From the NCBI RefSeq assembly GCF_900108065.1, contig NZ_FNVQ01000008.1, positions 61,727 through 125,726 on the forward strand: a DNA stretch of 64,000 nt, in the 5' to 3' direction. The notes beneath the pieces were generated by a model. It was not told the DNA's origin. It made no database searches and was given only the letters and a program-made list of their open reading frames with translations. Origin of the DNA: Marinobacterium lutimaris (lineage in GTDB: Bacteria > Pseudomonadota > Gammaproteobacteria > Pseudomonadales > Balneatricaceae). This document shows positions 38,463-48,384 of this stretch, piece by piece. The translations under genes and the position numbers were made by a program. The stretch's first letter is position 1, and each line of letters starts with the position of its first letter.

Positions 38463-39161
38463 ATGAGCGATAACGGACTTCCCAACCTGGAGCAGACCTG
38501 CTTCCAGATACCGGCACAGGCAGAGGGCGCAGCGCCACCACGTATTCTGCTGCTTTACGGATCCCTGCGTGATCGCTCGTTCAGCCGCCTGGTCAGCGAA
38601 GAGGCCGCCCGCCTGCTGCAGGCAATGGGCGCAGAAACCAAGACCTTCAACCCCAGCGGTCTGCCGCTGCCGGATGACGCCGACGCCAGCCATCCGAAAG
38701 TGCAGGAGCTGCGCGAGCTGGTGCAGTGGTGCGACGGCATGGTCTGGTGCTCGCCGGAACGTCACGGCTCGATGACATCGATCATGAAGGCGCAGATCGA
38801 CTGGATTCCACTGAGCATCGGAGCGGTGCGCCCAACCCAGGGCAAGACCCTGGCGGTGATGCAGGTCAGCGGCGGCTCGCAGAGCTTCAACGCCGTTAAC
38901 CAGCTGCGCATCCTCGGCCGCTGGATGCGACTGCTCACCATCCCGAATCAATCGTCCGTGCCCAAGGCGTTTATGGAGTTCGACGATAACGACCGGATGA
39001 AGCCCTCGCCCTACTACAACCGCATCGTCGATGTGATGGAGGAGCTGGTCAAATTCACCCTGCTGACCCGCGACCAGAAGGATTACCTCACCGACCGCTA
39101 CTCCGAGCGGGTCGAAACCGCGGACGAGCTTTCCAAACGGGTTAACCAGCGCTCCATATAA
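38463..39161 (+). CDS. arsH: ArsH, NADPH-dependent organoarsenical oxidase
   Basis: A 232-residue flavodoxin-like FMN protein. [21 protein letters not shown] (residues 29-49) forms the FMN phosphate loop; [20 protein letters not shown] and [20 protein letters not shown] are ArsH signatures. ArsH oxidises trivalent methyl- and aromatic arsenicals to the less toxic pentavalent forms. The open frame runs from 38193, overlapping the upstream gene, but ATG 38463 directly after the TGA is the real start. Confidence 0.95.
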   Translation: MSDNGLPNLEQTCFQIPAQAEGAAPPRILLLYGSLRDRSFSRLVSEEAARLLQAMGAETKTFNPSGLPLPDDADASHPKVQELRELVQWCDGMVWCSPERHGSMTSIMKAQIDWIPLSIGAVRPTQGKTLAVMQVSGGSQSFNAVNQLRILGRWMRLLTIPNQSSVPKAFMEFDDNDRMKPSPYYNRIVDVMEELVKFTLLTRDQKDYLTDRYSERVETADELSKRVNQRSI

Positions 39162-39195
39162 GGACCGGACGAAGCAGGATATGAAGGATTAAACC

Positions 39196-40215
39196 ATGGG
39201 CATTTTTGAACGTTACATGACTCTCTGGGTCGGCCTATCGATTCTCGCCGGCGTGCTACTCGGTAACCTGGCGCCGGGCCTGTTCGCCGCCGTGGCCGGG
39301 CTGGAGTTCGCCCACGTCAACCTGGTGGTTGCACTGTTTATCTGGGTGATGATCTACCCGATGATGGTGCAGATCGACTTCAGCGCCGTGAAGGATGTGG
39401 GCAAACGCCCCAAGGGGTTGGTGCTGACCCTGGCGATCAACTGGCTGATCAAGCCGTTCACCATGGCCTTTCTCGGCTGGCTGTTCTTCCGCGTGCTGTT
39501 TGCCGACTGGGTAGACCCGGAAAGCGCCAGCGAATATATCGCCGGCATGATACTGCTGGGCGTGGCGCCCTGCACCGCCATGGTGTTTGTCTGGAGCCAG
39601 CTGACCAAGGGCGACCCGAACTACACCCTGGTGCAGGTCTCGATCAACGACATCATCATGGTGTTCGCCTTCGCGCCGATCGCGGCCTTTCTGCTCGGCG
39701 TCAGCGATATTCAGGTGCCCTGGGAAACGCTGCTGCTGTCGGTAATACTCTATGTAGTGCTACCACTGGTGGCCGGTATCTGGACCCGTCACCGGCTGGA
39801 AAATGGCGGCGATGGGCAACGCCTCGAGCAGTTCACCCACCAGCTCAAGCCCTGGTCGATTCTGGGCCTGCTGGCCACCGTGGTACTGCTGTTCGGCTTT
39901 CAGGCCAACACCATCATTTCCCAGCCACAGACCATCGCCCTGATCGCCATCCCGCTGCTGATCCAGACCTACGGTATTTTCGCCCTGGCCTACGGCACCG
40001 CCCGCTGGCTGAAACTGCCGCACAACGTGGCGGCACCGGCGTGCATGATCGGCACCTCCAACTTTTTCGAACTGGCGGTGGCCGTGGCGATCTCGCTGTT
40101 TGGCCTGCACTCGGGCGCGGCGCTGGCTACCGTGGTGGGTGTGCTGGTTGAAGTACCGGTGATGCTGTCGCTGGTAGCCTTCGCCAACCGCACCCGGCAT
40201 TGGTTTAAGGGTTAG
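39196..40215 (+). CDS. acr3: Arsenite efflux permease Acr3
   Basis: A 339-residue ten-helix As(III)/H+ antiporter of the ACR3 type. [23 protein letters not shown] (residues 53-75) and [15 protein letters not shown] with the transport Cys are diagnostic. [25 protein letters not shown] is the conserved late helix. It expels arsenite produced by the reductase domain. In the operon after arsH. Confidence 0.95.
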   Translation: MGIFERYMTLWVGLSILAGVLLGNLAPGLFAAVAGLEFAHVNLVVALFIWVMIYPMMVQIDFSAVKDVGKRPKGLVLTLAINWLIKPFTMAFLGWLFFRVLFADWVDPESASEYIAGMILLGVAPCTAMVFVWSQLTKGDPNYTLVQVSINDIIMVFAFAPIAAFLLGVSDIQVPWETLLLSVILYVVLPLVAGIWTRHRLENGGDGQRLEQFTHQLKPWSILGLLATVVLLFGFQANTIISQPQTIALIAIPLLIQTYGIFALAYGTARWLKLPHNVAAPACMIGTSNFFELAVAVAISLFGLHSGAALATVVGVLVEVPVMLSLVAFANRTRHWFKG

Positions 40216-40270
40216 ATTTTAAGGGCTAATTTTTAAGGGCGAGGGTTCAAGGCTCAAGGAGAGCTAAACC

Positions 40271-41275
40271 ATGTTCGAGATCTTTACCCGCTTGGCCGAC
40301 TGGCTGGTTTACCAGCTGATGGGGCTTTCAGCGGATACCAAGCTCGGTGACGCACTGCATTTCTTCGTCGAGGATGTCAGCAAGATCTACGTCCTGCTGG
40401 TGGTGATGATCTATGTGATCGCCCTGGCCCGTGCATCGCTGAATGTGGAGCGGGTGCGGGATTTTCTCGCCGGACGTAACCGCGGCTTTGGCTATCTGCT
40501 CGGCTCAGGTTTTGGCGCCATTACGCCGTTCTGCTCCTGCTCCAGCATCCCCGTGTTTCTCGGCTTTACCTCCGCCGGGATTCCGGTGGGGATCACCATG
40601 GCGTTTCTGCTCACCTCGCCGCTGATCAACGAGGTGGCGGTACTGCTGTTGATGAGCCTGCTGGGCTGGAAGTTCACCCTGCTCTACGTGATCGTCGGCA
40701 TGGGCGTGGGCATTCTCGGCGGTGTTTTCCTGGATCAGATCCGCGCCGAACGCTGGCTGCAGTCCTTCGCCCGGAAGGCGCTTGAACGAGGGCAGCAACA
40801 ACCCTCACAAACGCAGCAAAGGGTTCAGAGCGGCCCGGCTGAAAAACTCAGCTTCGCGGAGCGCCACCAGTTCGCCAAGGGCGAAACCGCGGAGATCTTC
40901 GGGCGTGTCTGGAAATGGGTGATCATCGGTGTGGGTCTCGGCGCTGCCCTGCACGGCTTTGTGCCGGATGGCTGGATCGAGTCTCACCTCGGCGATGGCC
41001 AGTGGTGGTCCGTACCGGCTGCAGTGATATTGGGTATTCCGCTCTACTCCAACGCCACCGGCGTGATTCCGGTAATGGAAAGCCTGATCGTTAACGGCCT
41101 GCCGATCGGCACCACGCTGGCGTTCTGCATGAGCACCGTTGCGGCCAGCTTCCCGGAATTTATCCTGCTCAAGCAGGTGATGCAGTGGCGCCTGCTGGCG
41201 ATTCTGTTCGCGGTACTGCTGGCGGCATTCACGCTGGTAGGCTGGATTTTCAATCTGCTGACGCCGTTTATCTGA
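40271..41275 (+). CDS. ArsP-like permease (DUF318)
   Basis: A 334-residue membrane protein with about eight helices. TPFCSCSSIPVFLGF (residues 85-99; C88 and C90) and SPLINEVAVLLL are the family signatures; a second YSNATGVIPVMESL motif lies in the C-terminal half. ArsP members export trivalent organoarsenicals; related proteins export Cu/Zn. The location in an ars operon and next to a CxxC thioredoxin supports the arsenic role. Confidence 0.87.
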   Translation: MFEIFTRLADWLVYQLMGLSADTKLGDALHFFVEDVSKIYVLLVVMIYVIALARASLNVERVRDFLAGRNRGFGYLLGSGFGAITPFCSCSSIPVFLGFTSAGIPVGITMAFLLTSPLINEVAVLLLMSLLGWKFTLLYVIVGMGVGILGGVFLDQIRAERWLQSFARKALERGQQQPSQTQQRVQSGPAEKLSFAERHQFAKGETAEIFGRVWKWVIIGVGLGAALHGFVPDGWIESHLGDGQWWSVPAAVILGIPLYSNATGVIPVMESLIVNGLPIGTTLAFCMSTVAASFPEFILLKQVMQWRLLAILFAVLLAAFTLVGWIFNLLTPFI

Positions 41276-41302
41276 GCGCCGGCAAATCAGAGGGCTAAGG
41301 CC

Positions 41303-41539
41303 ATGAAAACCATAAAAGTACTGGGTAGCGGCTGCAGCAAGTGCATCAAGACTGCAGAGATCATCGGCAAAGTAGCTGCCGAGCTGGGCGCCGAGGTGGA
41401 TGTCATTAAAGAGACCGATCCGGAAGCGATCATGAACTACGGCGTGATGAGTACACCCGCGGTGGTGATCGATGACGAGGTTGTCCACAGCGGCAGTATA
41501 CCCAGCCAAGACGCGATCCGCGGCTGGCTGAGTAACTAA
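41303..41539 (+). CDS. Thioredoxin-like CxxC protein
   Basis: A 78-residue minimal thioredoxin-fold protein (redox-active disulfide type) with CSKC at 11-14 and the cis-Pro turn MSTPAVVID. It follows the ArsP-like permease by 27 bp. This pairing is common for DUF318 permeases, so it may keep that permease or an arsenical substrate reduced. AGGGCTAAGG precedes the ATG. Confidence 0.9.
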   Translation: MKTIKVLGSGCSKCIKTAEIIGKVAAELGAEVDVIKETDPEAIMNYGVMSTPAVVIDDEVVHSGSIPSQDAIRGWLSN

Positions 41540-41603
41540 AAGGCCAGGGTGCGCTCAGCGCCCGGCTTGCCGAATTTTAACAAGAGTAAACACGAGTATT
41601 TTC

Positions 41604-42617
41604 ATGGCCAAGATCAAGATCGGCATCAACGGTTTCGGGCGCATGGGTCGCCTGACCTTCCGCGCCGCCTGGGAACAGGGCGATATCGAGTTCGTGCATA
41701 TCAACGACCCCGCCGGCGATGCCGCCACCCTGGCGCACCTGCTTAATTTCGATTCGGTGCACGGTCGCTGGAACCATGAGGCCAGCGCCGACGGCGACAG
41801 GATTCTGATCGATGGCCAGGCCATAACCACCAGCCGTAACAAAACCATCGGCGAAACCGACTGGTCCGGCTGTGACCTAGTGATCGAAGCCTCCGGCAAG
41901 ATGAACAAAAAAGCGCTGCTGCAGGCCTATCTGGATCAGGGCGTAAAGCGCGTGGTGGTCACCGCGCCAGTGAAAGAGGAAGGTGTACTGAACCTGGTAA
42001 TAGGCGTGAATGACGACCTGTACGATCCGGCGCAGTACCCTATCGTCACGGCGGCGTCCTGCACTACCAACTGTCTGGCGCCGGTGGTGAAAGTGATCCA
42101 TGAAGCCCTGGGCATCAAGCACGGCTCCATGACCACCATCCACGATATCACCAACACCCAGACGATCCTCGACGCGCCACACAAGGACCTGCGCCGCGCC
42201 CGCGCCTGCGGCCAGAGCCTGATCCCCACCACCACGGGATCGGCCACGGCGATCACCCATATTTTCCCGGAGCTCAAGGGCAAGCTGAACGGTCACGCTA
42301 TCCGTGTGCCCCTGGCCAACGCCTCGATCACCGACTGCGTGTTTGAAGTCGCCCGCGAAACCAGCGCCGAAGAGGTCAACGCACTGCTCAAGGCGGCGTC
42401 GGAAAACGAGCTGAATGGCATCCTCGGTTACGAGGAGCGCCCGCTGGTCTCCATCGATTACAAGACCGATCCGCGCTCCAGCATCATCGATGCGTTGTCC
42501 ACAATGGTGGTCAACGGCACCCAGGTGAAGATCTACGCCTGGTACGACAACGAGTGGGGCTACGCCAACCGCACCGCGGAGCTGGCACTGAAGGTGGGAC
42601 GTCTGGATAGATGCTGA
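41604..42617 (+). CDS. ars-operon glyceraldehyde-3-phosphate dehydrogenase (ArsJ partner)
   Basis: A 337-residue type [17 protein letters not shown] at the N-terminus binds NAD; ASCTTNC with nucleophile C153 and the later [11 protein letters not shown] are intact. With ArsJ it uses arsenate in place of phosphate to make 1-arseno-3-phosphoglycerate, which ArsJ exports and which then decays to arsenate outside. It overlaps arsJ by 7 bp, which supports a dedicated arsenic role over a glycolytic one. Confidence 0.93.
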   Translation: MAKIKIGINGFGRMGRLTFRAAWEQGDIEFVHINDPAGDAATLAHLLNFDSVHGRWNHEASADGDRILIDGQAITTSRNKTIGETDWSGCDLVIEASGKMNKKALLQAYLDQGVKRVVVTAPVKEEGVLNLVIGVNDDLYDPAQYPIVTAASCTTNCLAPVVKVIHEALGIKHGSMTTIHDITNTQTILDAPHKDLRRARACGQSLIPTTTGSATAITHIFPELKGKLNGHAIRVPLANASITDCVFEVARETSAEEVNALLKAASENELNGILGYEERPLVSIDYKTDPRSSIIDALSTMVVNGTQVKIYAWYDNEWGYANRTAELALKVGRLDRC

Positions 42618-43831
42618 GCCAGCTTTCCCCGGCGATCCGCCAGTACCTGATCGTCACCGGCAACTACTGGGCGTTTACCCTCACCGATGGCGCCCTGCGG
42701 ATGCTGGTGGTGCTGCACTTTCACAGCCTCGGCTATTCGCCGCTGGATATTGCGCTGCTGTTTCTGTTCTACGAGATCTTCGGCGTGATCACCAACCTGG
42801 TGGGCGGCTGGCTCGGCGCGCACCTTGGCCTCAACCGCACCATGAATATCGGTCTTGGGCTGCAGATCCTTGCCCTGGGGATGCTACTGGTACCGGCGGC
42901 GATGCTGACTGTTCCCTGGGTGATGGCGGCACAGGCGCTGTCCGGTATTGCCAAGGACCTGAACAAGATGAGCGCGAAAAGCTCGATCAAGCTGCTGGTC
43001 CCCGCCGATGCCCAGGGTATGCTCTACAAATGGGTAGCGCTGCTGACCGGGTCGAAAAACGCGCTCAAGGGGATCGGTTTCTTCCTCGGTGGCGCCCTGC
43101 TGATGTGGCTCGGCTTCGCCGGGGCCGTGGCGTCCATGGCGGCTGCACTGCTGCTGATCTGGATCGCCAGCCTGATCACCCTGCGCAAGGATCTGGGCAA
43201 GGCGAAATCCAAGCCGAAATTCCGCGATATCTTCTCCAAAAGCCGGGCGATCAATATTCTGTCCGGCGCCCGCCTCTGCCTTTTCGCGGCCCGTGATGTC
43301 TGGTTCGTGGTCGCTCTGCCGGTGTTTCTGTCACAGACACTGGGCTGGGATCACTGGCAGACCGGTGGTTTTCTCGCCCTTTGGGTGATCGGTTACGGCA
43401 TGGTGCAGGCGTTTGCGCCGCGTATCACCGGCAAGGCCCGCGGCCGGGTACCCGGTGGCCGGGCGGCACTGATCTGGGCAGCGGTGCTCACCGCTGTACC
43501 GGTGCTGATAGCCCTGGGGCTCGGCAGCCCTATCGATACCGCCACTCTCTTGATCGGCGGACTGCTGCTGTTCGGGGTGCTGTTTGCGATCAACTCCTCG
43601 CTGCACAGCTACCTGATCGTCAGCCTGGCCAGGGCCGATGGCGTCTCCCTCGATGTGGGGTTTTACTACATGGCCAACGCCATGGGCCGGCTGCTGGGCA
43701 CGCTGCTTTCGGGCTGGCTGTTCCAGGCCGCGGGGCTTGGCGCCAGCGGACTGGCCGCCTGCCTCTGGGTCTCCGCTGCACTGCTACTGCTCACCACCTT
43801 GATTTCCCTTGCGCTGCCTCAAGAGAGTTAA
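42611..43831 (+). CDS. arsJ: ArsJ, 1-arseno-3-phosphoglycerate exporter
   Basis: A 406-residue MFS protein with twelve predicted helices. The N-terminal segment [25 protein letters not shown] (residues 12-36) and [21 protein letters not shown] are ArsJ-specific marks. It exports the arsenylated sugar acid made by the adjacent GAPDH. Start is within the GAPDH stop region, indicating coupled translation. Last gene of the ars operon. Confidence 0.95.
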   Translation: MLSQLSPAIRQYLIVTGNYWAFTLTDGALRMLVVLHFHSLGYSPLDIALLFLFYEIFGVITNLVGGWLGAHLGLNRTMNIGLGLQILALGMLLVPAAMLTVPWVMAAQALSGIAKDLNKMSAKSSIKLLVPADAQGMLYKWVALLTGSKNALKGIGFFLGGALLMWLGFAGAVASMAAALLLIWIASLITLRKDLGKAKSKPKFRDIFSKSRAINILSGARLCLFAARDVWFVVALPVFLSQTLGWDHWQTGGFLALWVIGYGMVQAFAPRITGKARGRVPGGRAALIWAAVLTAVPVLIALGLGSPIDTATLLIGGLLLFGVLFAINSSLHSYLIVSLARADGVSLDVGFYYMANAMGRLLGTLLSGWLFQAAGLGASGLAACLWVSAALLLLTTLISLALPQES

Positions 43832-43991
43832 AGATAGGACGAAGAGACAGAAAGCGGTCGGCTGGCATTCCCGTCCGGCTGACATATTCTTTAGATGAAT
43901 ACGCCATGGGGCGGTTCTCTTCTCTGGAGACACCGCCTGCTCATCGCCCACTTTTCACCTACACAAAGGGGATGGCGTAAAGGAGGCAAGC

Positions 43992-44450
43992 ATGCAGATC
44001 GATACGTTTCGCGACATCATCCATTGGACGCGCGCCTACCATCAGCAGTTATCCGAATGGCTGCGCAACAGCAGCAGCGCCCAGCAGGATGAAAGAGCGC
44101 AGATGCTGCTCGATTACCTGGCCGACCATGAGGCGAAACTCTCCCGGGCGATCACCGCTTTCGAGGCGACAGACAACCTTAACGCCCTGGATACCTGGGT
44201 GATGGAGTTTCTCGACAAGAAGCCCCTGCTACCCTCAGCGAGTCTGGGCGCGCCTTTTGCGGATATGAACGCCGACGAGATCATCGCTAAGGTCGAGGAT
44301 GAACATAACCAAATCGTCGAGCTGTACCGTTTTCTCGTCAGCCGGGTGAATACCACACCCGCCGCAGACCTGCTGGAAGAGCTGGCAAACCTTGAAAAAC
44401 ATGAGGCAATGCGGCTCTCCCAGGCGGCGAATCGGCTACACGATATCTGA
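43992..44450 (+). CDS. Hemerythrin/rubrerythrin-like helical protein, unknown function
   Basis: A 152-residue, all-helical protein. His and Glu recur at helix spacing: YHQQLSEWL, DYLADHEAKLSR, VEDEHNQIVELYRF and LEKHEAMRLSQ. This suggests a diiron four-helix bundle. No named family is certain. AAGGAGGC precedes ATG 43992. It lies 160 bp after arsJ and ends before a terminator; it may or may not belong to the ars transcript. Confidence 0.72.
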   Translation: MQIDTFRDIIHWTRAYHQQLSEWLRNSSSAQQDERAQMLLDYLADHEAKLSRAITAFEATDNLNALDTWVMEFLDKKPLLPSASLGAPFADMNADEIIAKVEDEHNQIVELYRFLVSRVNTTPAADLLEELANLEKHEAMRLSQAANRLHDI

Positions 44451-44485
44451 ATAATTGCAGTAACAGAGAACAGCATATTCACCAC

Positions 44486-44524
44486 AAGTTTGTCCGGAGG
44501 CAGCACCACCGGACAAACTTTCTC
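44486..44524 (+). terminator. Intrinsic terminator
   Basis: AAGTTTGTCCGG (44486-44497) and CCGGACAAACTT (44509-44520) form a perfect 12-bp stem with an 11-nt loop and a short T-rich tail. Confidence 0.8.
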
Positions 44525-44606
44525 CCTTCGCCCGTCACCTTCGTGATTAACACCTATAATCAGTGCGTCTTTCGATAACGAGCATACTATCTCGAAGGAG
44601 CTGATC

Positions 44607-45035
44607 ATGAACAAACAACATGGCATTCGTTTGGCAACACTGCTGTGTTGCGCCCTCAGCGTGGGAGCCATGGCCGCAGGCCAGGGCGGCAATATGCAGG
44701 GCGGCCAGGGAATGGGCTCCGGCCAGCAAGGCCAGATGCAACAGGGACAACAAGGACAGCAACAGGGTGGGCGTTACGGCGACTTTGACCGGATGAACCG
44801 GCTGATGGAGCAGATGCACCGCACCAATGATCCACAAAGCCATTATGAACTGATGCGCCAGCACTGGCGTGAAATGGAGCGCTCCATGGAACAACTCGGC
44901 CGTGAGCCCTCCATGGATCTTCCCCGTGATCGCTTGCGTGATCGTGATCGAACCATGGAGCAGCTGCGCGACCAGATGCGACTGCACCAGGAGGAGTTCG
45001 ATCGTATGGAATACCACCGGGGAATGATGCGCTAA
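44607..45035 (+). CDS. Secreted Gln/Gly/Met-rich protein
   Basis: A 142-residue protein with a signal peptide ending at AMAAG (about residue 24). A low-complexity stretch rich in Gln, Gly and Met follows at about 26-55 (repeats of GQ, QQG, MQQG). A charged helical region with recurring Met and Arg (REMERSMEQLGRE, RDRDRTMEQLRDQM) completes it. The Met/Gln pattern recalls some metal-binding periplasmic proteins, but no family is recognised. GAAGGAG precedes the ATG. Confidence 0.78.
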   Translation: MNKQHGIRLATLLCCALSVGAMAAGQGGNMQGGQGMGSGQQGQMQQGQQGQQQGGRYGDFDRMNRLMEQMHRTNDPQSHYELMRQHWREMERSMEQLGREPSMDLPRDRLRDRDRTMEQLRDQMRLHQEEFDRMEYHRGMMR

Positions 45036-45056
45036 ACCGGGGAAAGGCTATACTTG

Positions 45057-45139
45057 GGTTAGGCGGCGGTTGCAAAGCTCACCCGGCTTCGGGGTCCCCA
45101 GCCAATACTGAGGGGAAACAGCAGCAACCGCCTCTAACC
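45057..45139. other. Three-way-junction RNA candidate or complex hairpin
   Basis: The outer arms at 45057-45073 and 45124-45139 pair over 15 bp (GGTTAG/CTAACC and GGCGGTTGC/GCAACCGCC). They enclose two smaller hairpins: CCCG-GCTT-CGGG, and CCCCAG...CTGAGGGG. The element lies between the converging secreted-protein and dnaE2 genes and has no T-run. It may be a 3' end structure for either gene or an independent RNA. Confidence 0.5.
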
Positions 45140-45195
45140 TTCCTTGAAACGCTAATCCGATACAGCCCCACACTCCCCTGCCAGGCTAAACCGCA

Positions 45196-48100
45196 TCAAT
45201 GAAAGTATCTTGAGCGGGTCTGCAGCCCCTCCCACTCGGCACTGAGATCAGTCAGTCGTCCGGCAATCACATGGATCAGGCTGCCCTCGCGCTCCAGAAT
45301 GCCATCAACCTGCAGGATACGACTGCCAAGCAGCGCCTTGCGCTGGGCCCGGGCGGTGGCCTGCCAGACCACCAGATTGATCTGACCATACTCATCCTCA
45401 AGGGTAACAAAGGTGATTCCGGTGGCCGTGCCCGGGCGCTGCCGGTTAGTGACCAGGCCCGCCACCCGCACCGGCCGCCCCGGTTCAACGCTATCTAGCC
45501 GGTTGGACGGCACGACCCGTAGCAACCGCGACTGTTCACGCAGCAGCGCCATGGGGTGGCGCCCCAGCGTTAAACCCAGGTGCCGGTAATCCGCCTCCAT
45601 CTCGGCGCATTCATCCGGTGCCGGCATCTGCACCACCGGCTCATAGACACGGCTGTGATCGGTCTCGGCTGGCTGGTCATCCAGCGCCAGCTCGATCTCT
45701 TCACGCAGCAGCTCCCAGCGCGCCTGGTGCCTATGCCCCGCCACGGCCGCCAACGCATTGGCTGCCGCCAGTGCATCCTGATCACCACGACCGAGCCTTG
45801 CCCGGCTGCGCAGATCCGATACCGATGTGAAGCCTGCTGCCGGTCGCGCCGCTACCAAACGTTCGGCGCCCTCCCGTGACAGGCCTTTGACCAGTCGCAG
45901 TCCCAGCCTCAGCACGCCCTGAACTCCCTTACGGGAAACGTCCCCGTCATACTCCAGCGAGCAGTCATAAGCGCTGGCATTGATACAGACCGGCCGAACT
46001 TTAACGCCATGAGCGATCGCGTCCTGTACCAGCTGCGATGGCGAGTAGAACCCCATCGGCTGGCTGTTGAGCAGCGCACAGCAGAACGCCGCCGGCTCGT
46101 GATACTTGAGCCAGGCAGAGAGATAAGCCAGCAGCGCAAAGCTGGCGGCGTGGGATTCAGGGAAACCGTACTCGCCAAAGCCCTCTATCTGACGGCAGAT
46201 CCGCTCGGCGAACTCGGCGGTGTAGCCCCGCGCCGTCATCCCCTCGCGCAGCTTCTGCTGGTACACCGCGATGGTGCCGCTACGACGCCAGGCGGCCATG
46301 GCCCTGCGCAGCTGGTCCGCCTCGCCGGCGCTGAACCCGGCGGCCACCATCGCCAGACGGATCACCTGCTCCTGAAAGATCGGTACCCCCAAGGTCGGCG
46401 CCAGCACCTCGCGCACCTCGTCGCTGGGGTAGTCCACGCTCTCCTTGCCCTGCCGGCGCAGCAGATAGGGGTGCACCATATCGCCCTGAATCGGGCCCGG
46501 CCGCACGATCGCCACCTGTACCACCAGATCGTAGTACTTTTCAGGCTTCAGCCTTGGCAGCATGTTCATCTGCGCCCGGGATTCCACCTGGAACACGCCC
46601 ACGGAATCCGCCTCGCTGAGCATGGCGTACACCTGTTTATCCTCGCGGGGGATATCCTGCATCTGCCAGGGGTGCTGATCGCGCTCGCCCAACAGGTGCA
46701 GGGTCCGACGCAGGGCGCTGAGCATACCCAGCGCCAGGATATCGATTTTCAACAGCCCCAGGGCTTCCAGATCATCCTTATTCCACTGGATCAGGGTACG
46801 ATCCTGCATGGCGGCGTTTTCCACCGGCACCAGTTGATGCAGCGGGCCAGATGAGATCACAAAGCCGCCCACATGCTGAGAGAGATGGCGGGGAAAATGC
46901 AGAATCTGCGGTACCAGCGCCAGCAACTGACGAAACGCCAGCGCTGGTTTTTTACCGCCCAGGGTACGCAGCTGCTCCAGCCAGGGCTGCTCGGTATCAC
47001 GCCGATCCAGCTGGCTGATCAGCCAGCCCAGGTATGCCTCATCAAAGCCCAGCGCCCGCCCCACATCGCGGATGGCGCTGCGGCTGCGGTAGCTGATCAC
47101 GGCGGCGGCGAGCCCTGCGCGTTCGCGGCCGTAACGGCTGTAGATATACTGGATCACCTCTTCGCGGCGCTGGTGTTCAAAGTCCACATCGATATCGGGC
47201 GGCTCGTTGCGCTCCTTCGACAGAAAACGCTCGAACAGCAGGTTCACCTGGCGCGGATCCACCTCGGTGATCCCCAGGCAGTAGCAGACCACGGAGTTGG
47301 CCGCCGAACCGCGCCCCTGGCAGAGAATGTCGTTATCCCGGGCGAAGCGGACGATATCCTCGATGGTCAGGAAATAGGGTTCGTAGCGCAGCTCCGCGAT
47401 CACTCTCAGCTCATGCTCGATCAGCTGGCGGACCTTCTCCGGCTCGCCCTGCGGGAAACGGCGTTTGACGCCTGCCTCGGTGAGATTGCGCAGGTGGATC
47501 TGGGGTGTAAGCCCCGGCGGTACCAGCTCGGCGGGATATTCGTAACGCAGCTCATCCAGTGAGAATTCGCACAGCGAAGCGATCTTCAGCGTCTGATCTC
47601 TCAATGTCTGTGGATAAAGCTGCGCCAGCGCATCGAGAGCGCGCAAATGCCGTTCGGCGTTGGCGCCCAGCAGCCAGCCCGCTTTCATCACCGTGGTTCT
47701 CAGGCGAATCGCCGTCAGCAGATCCTGCAGCGGCTGACGCCCCGGCTCATGCATACGCACATCACCGGCACAGACCAGCGGCAGTTGGTGCTGCGCCGCC
47801 ACTTCCAGCAAGCGCTGGTAACGCCAGCTGTCGTCACTGTCGAGCAAACGCTCCAGCAGCAGCCAGCTGTGTTCAGGGTGGTGCCGCGTCAGCCACTGCA
47901 GATCGCTCTCCAGCAGCGCCCTATCCGGCCCCGGCTGGAACAGCAGCAGACAGCGGTCCAACCCGGTTTCAAAATCCTCCAGCGTCAGCGAGTACTCACC
48001 TTTTTTCGCCCGTCTGCGACCGGTGGTGATCAGCGAACAGAGTTGGGCATAGCCGCTGCGATCCCGCGCCAGCAATACCAGCACCCGGCCATCGAGGCGG

Positions 48101-48321
48101 AATTCGCTGCCGATCAGCAGCTTGATCCCCAGCTCCTTCGCCTCCTGGTGGGCACGCACGACGCCGGCCACCGAGCACTCATCGGTCAGCGCCAGCGCCC
48201 GGTAACCCAGCGCCGCGGCCTGGGCGACCAGCTCCTCCGGATGGGAAGCGCCGCGCAGAAAACTGAAATTGGAGATCGCATGCAGCTCTGCATAGCCGCT
48301 CTCCAAGGCTGAAATAACCAC
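45196..48321 (-). CDS. dnaE2: Error-prone DNA polymerase DnaE2 (ImuC)
   Basis: A 1041-residue C-family polymerase for damage-induced mutagenesis. PHP domain at 1-230 (YAELHAISNFSFLRGASHPEEL at the start), catalytic palm with PPDIDVDFEH, tandem HhH region and C-terminal OB fold (VRVAGLVTNRQRPGTATG...). DnaE2 works with ImuA and ImuB. The start is GTG at 48321; no ATG is available. A perfect LexA box lies 18 bp upstream. Its usual operon mates lie 2.3 kb away, separated by two unrelated genes. Confidence 0.96.
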   Translation of the reverse strand: MVISALESGYAELHAISNFSFLRGASHPEELVAQAAALGYRALALTDECSVAGVVRAHQEAKELGIKLLIGSEFRLDGRVLVLLARDRSGYAQLCSLITTGRRRAKKGEYSLTLEDFETGLDRCLLLFQPGPDRALLESDLQWLTRHHPEHSWLLLERLLDSDDSWRYQRLLEVAAQHQLPLVCAGDVRMHEPGRQPLQDLLTAIRLRTTVMKAGWLLGANAERHLRALDALAQLYPQTLRDQTLKIASLCEFSLDELRYEYPAELVPPGLTPQIHLRNLTEAGVKRRFPQGEPEKVRQLIEHELRVIAELRYEPYFLTIEDIVRFARDNDILCQGRGSAANSVVCYCLGITEVDPRQVNLLFERFLSKERNEPPDIDVDFEHQRREEVIQYIYSRYGRERAGLAAAVISYRSRSAIRDVGRALGFDEAYLGWLISQLDRRDTEQPWLEQLRTLGGKKPALAFRQLLALVPQILHFPRHLSQHVGGFVISSGPLHQLVPVENAAMQDRTLIQWNKDDLEALGLLKIDILALGMLSALRRTLHLLGERDQHPWQMQDIPREDKQVYAMLSEADSVGVFQVESRAQMNMLPRLKPEKYYDLVVQVAIVRPGPIQGDMVHPYLLRRQGKESVDYPSDEVREVLAPTLGVPIFQEQVIRLAMVAAGFSAGEADQLRRAMAAWRRSGTIAVYQQKLREGMTARGYTAEFAERICRQIEGFGEYGFPESHAASFALLAYLSAWLKYHEPAAFCCALLNSQPMGFYSPSQLVQDAIAHGVKVRPVCINASAYDCSLEYDGDVSRKGVQGVLRLGLRLVKGLSREGAERLVAARPAAGFTSVSDLRSRARLGRGDQDALAAANALAAVAGHRHQARWELLREEIELALDDQPAETDHSRVYEPVVQMPAPDECAEMEADYRHLGLTLGRHPMALLREQSRLLRVVPSNRLDSVEPGRPVRVAGLVTNRQRPGTATGITFVTLEDEYGQINLVVWQATARAQRKALLGSRILQVDGILEREGSLIHVIAGRLTDLSAEWEGLQTRSRYFH

Positions 48322-48338
48322 CTATGCACACCAATATA

Positions 48339-48384
48339 CTGTTTATATATACAGTATATTGGCGCAAAAAAATGCCTTCCTCAA
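48339..48384 (-). promoter_or_regulatory. LexA-controlled promoter of dnaE2
   Basis: CTGT-N8-ACAG at 48339-48354 is a perfect SOS box. Minus-strand TTGAGG (48384-48379), 17 bp, then CAATAT (48361-48356) gives a plausible sigma-70 promoter with the box just downstream of the -10. Confidence 0.85.

Noticed and set aside
46009..48312. Long plus-strand frames opposite dnaE2
   Set aside because: They are His/Gln/Arg-rich antisense shadows with no family resemblance.
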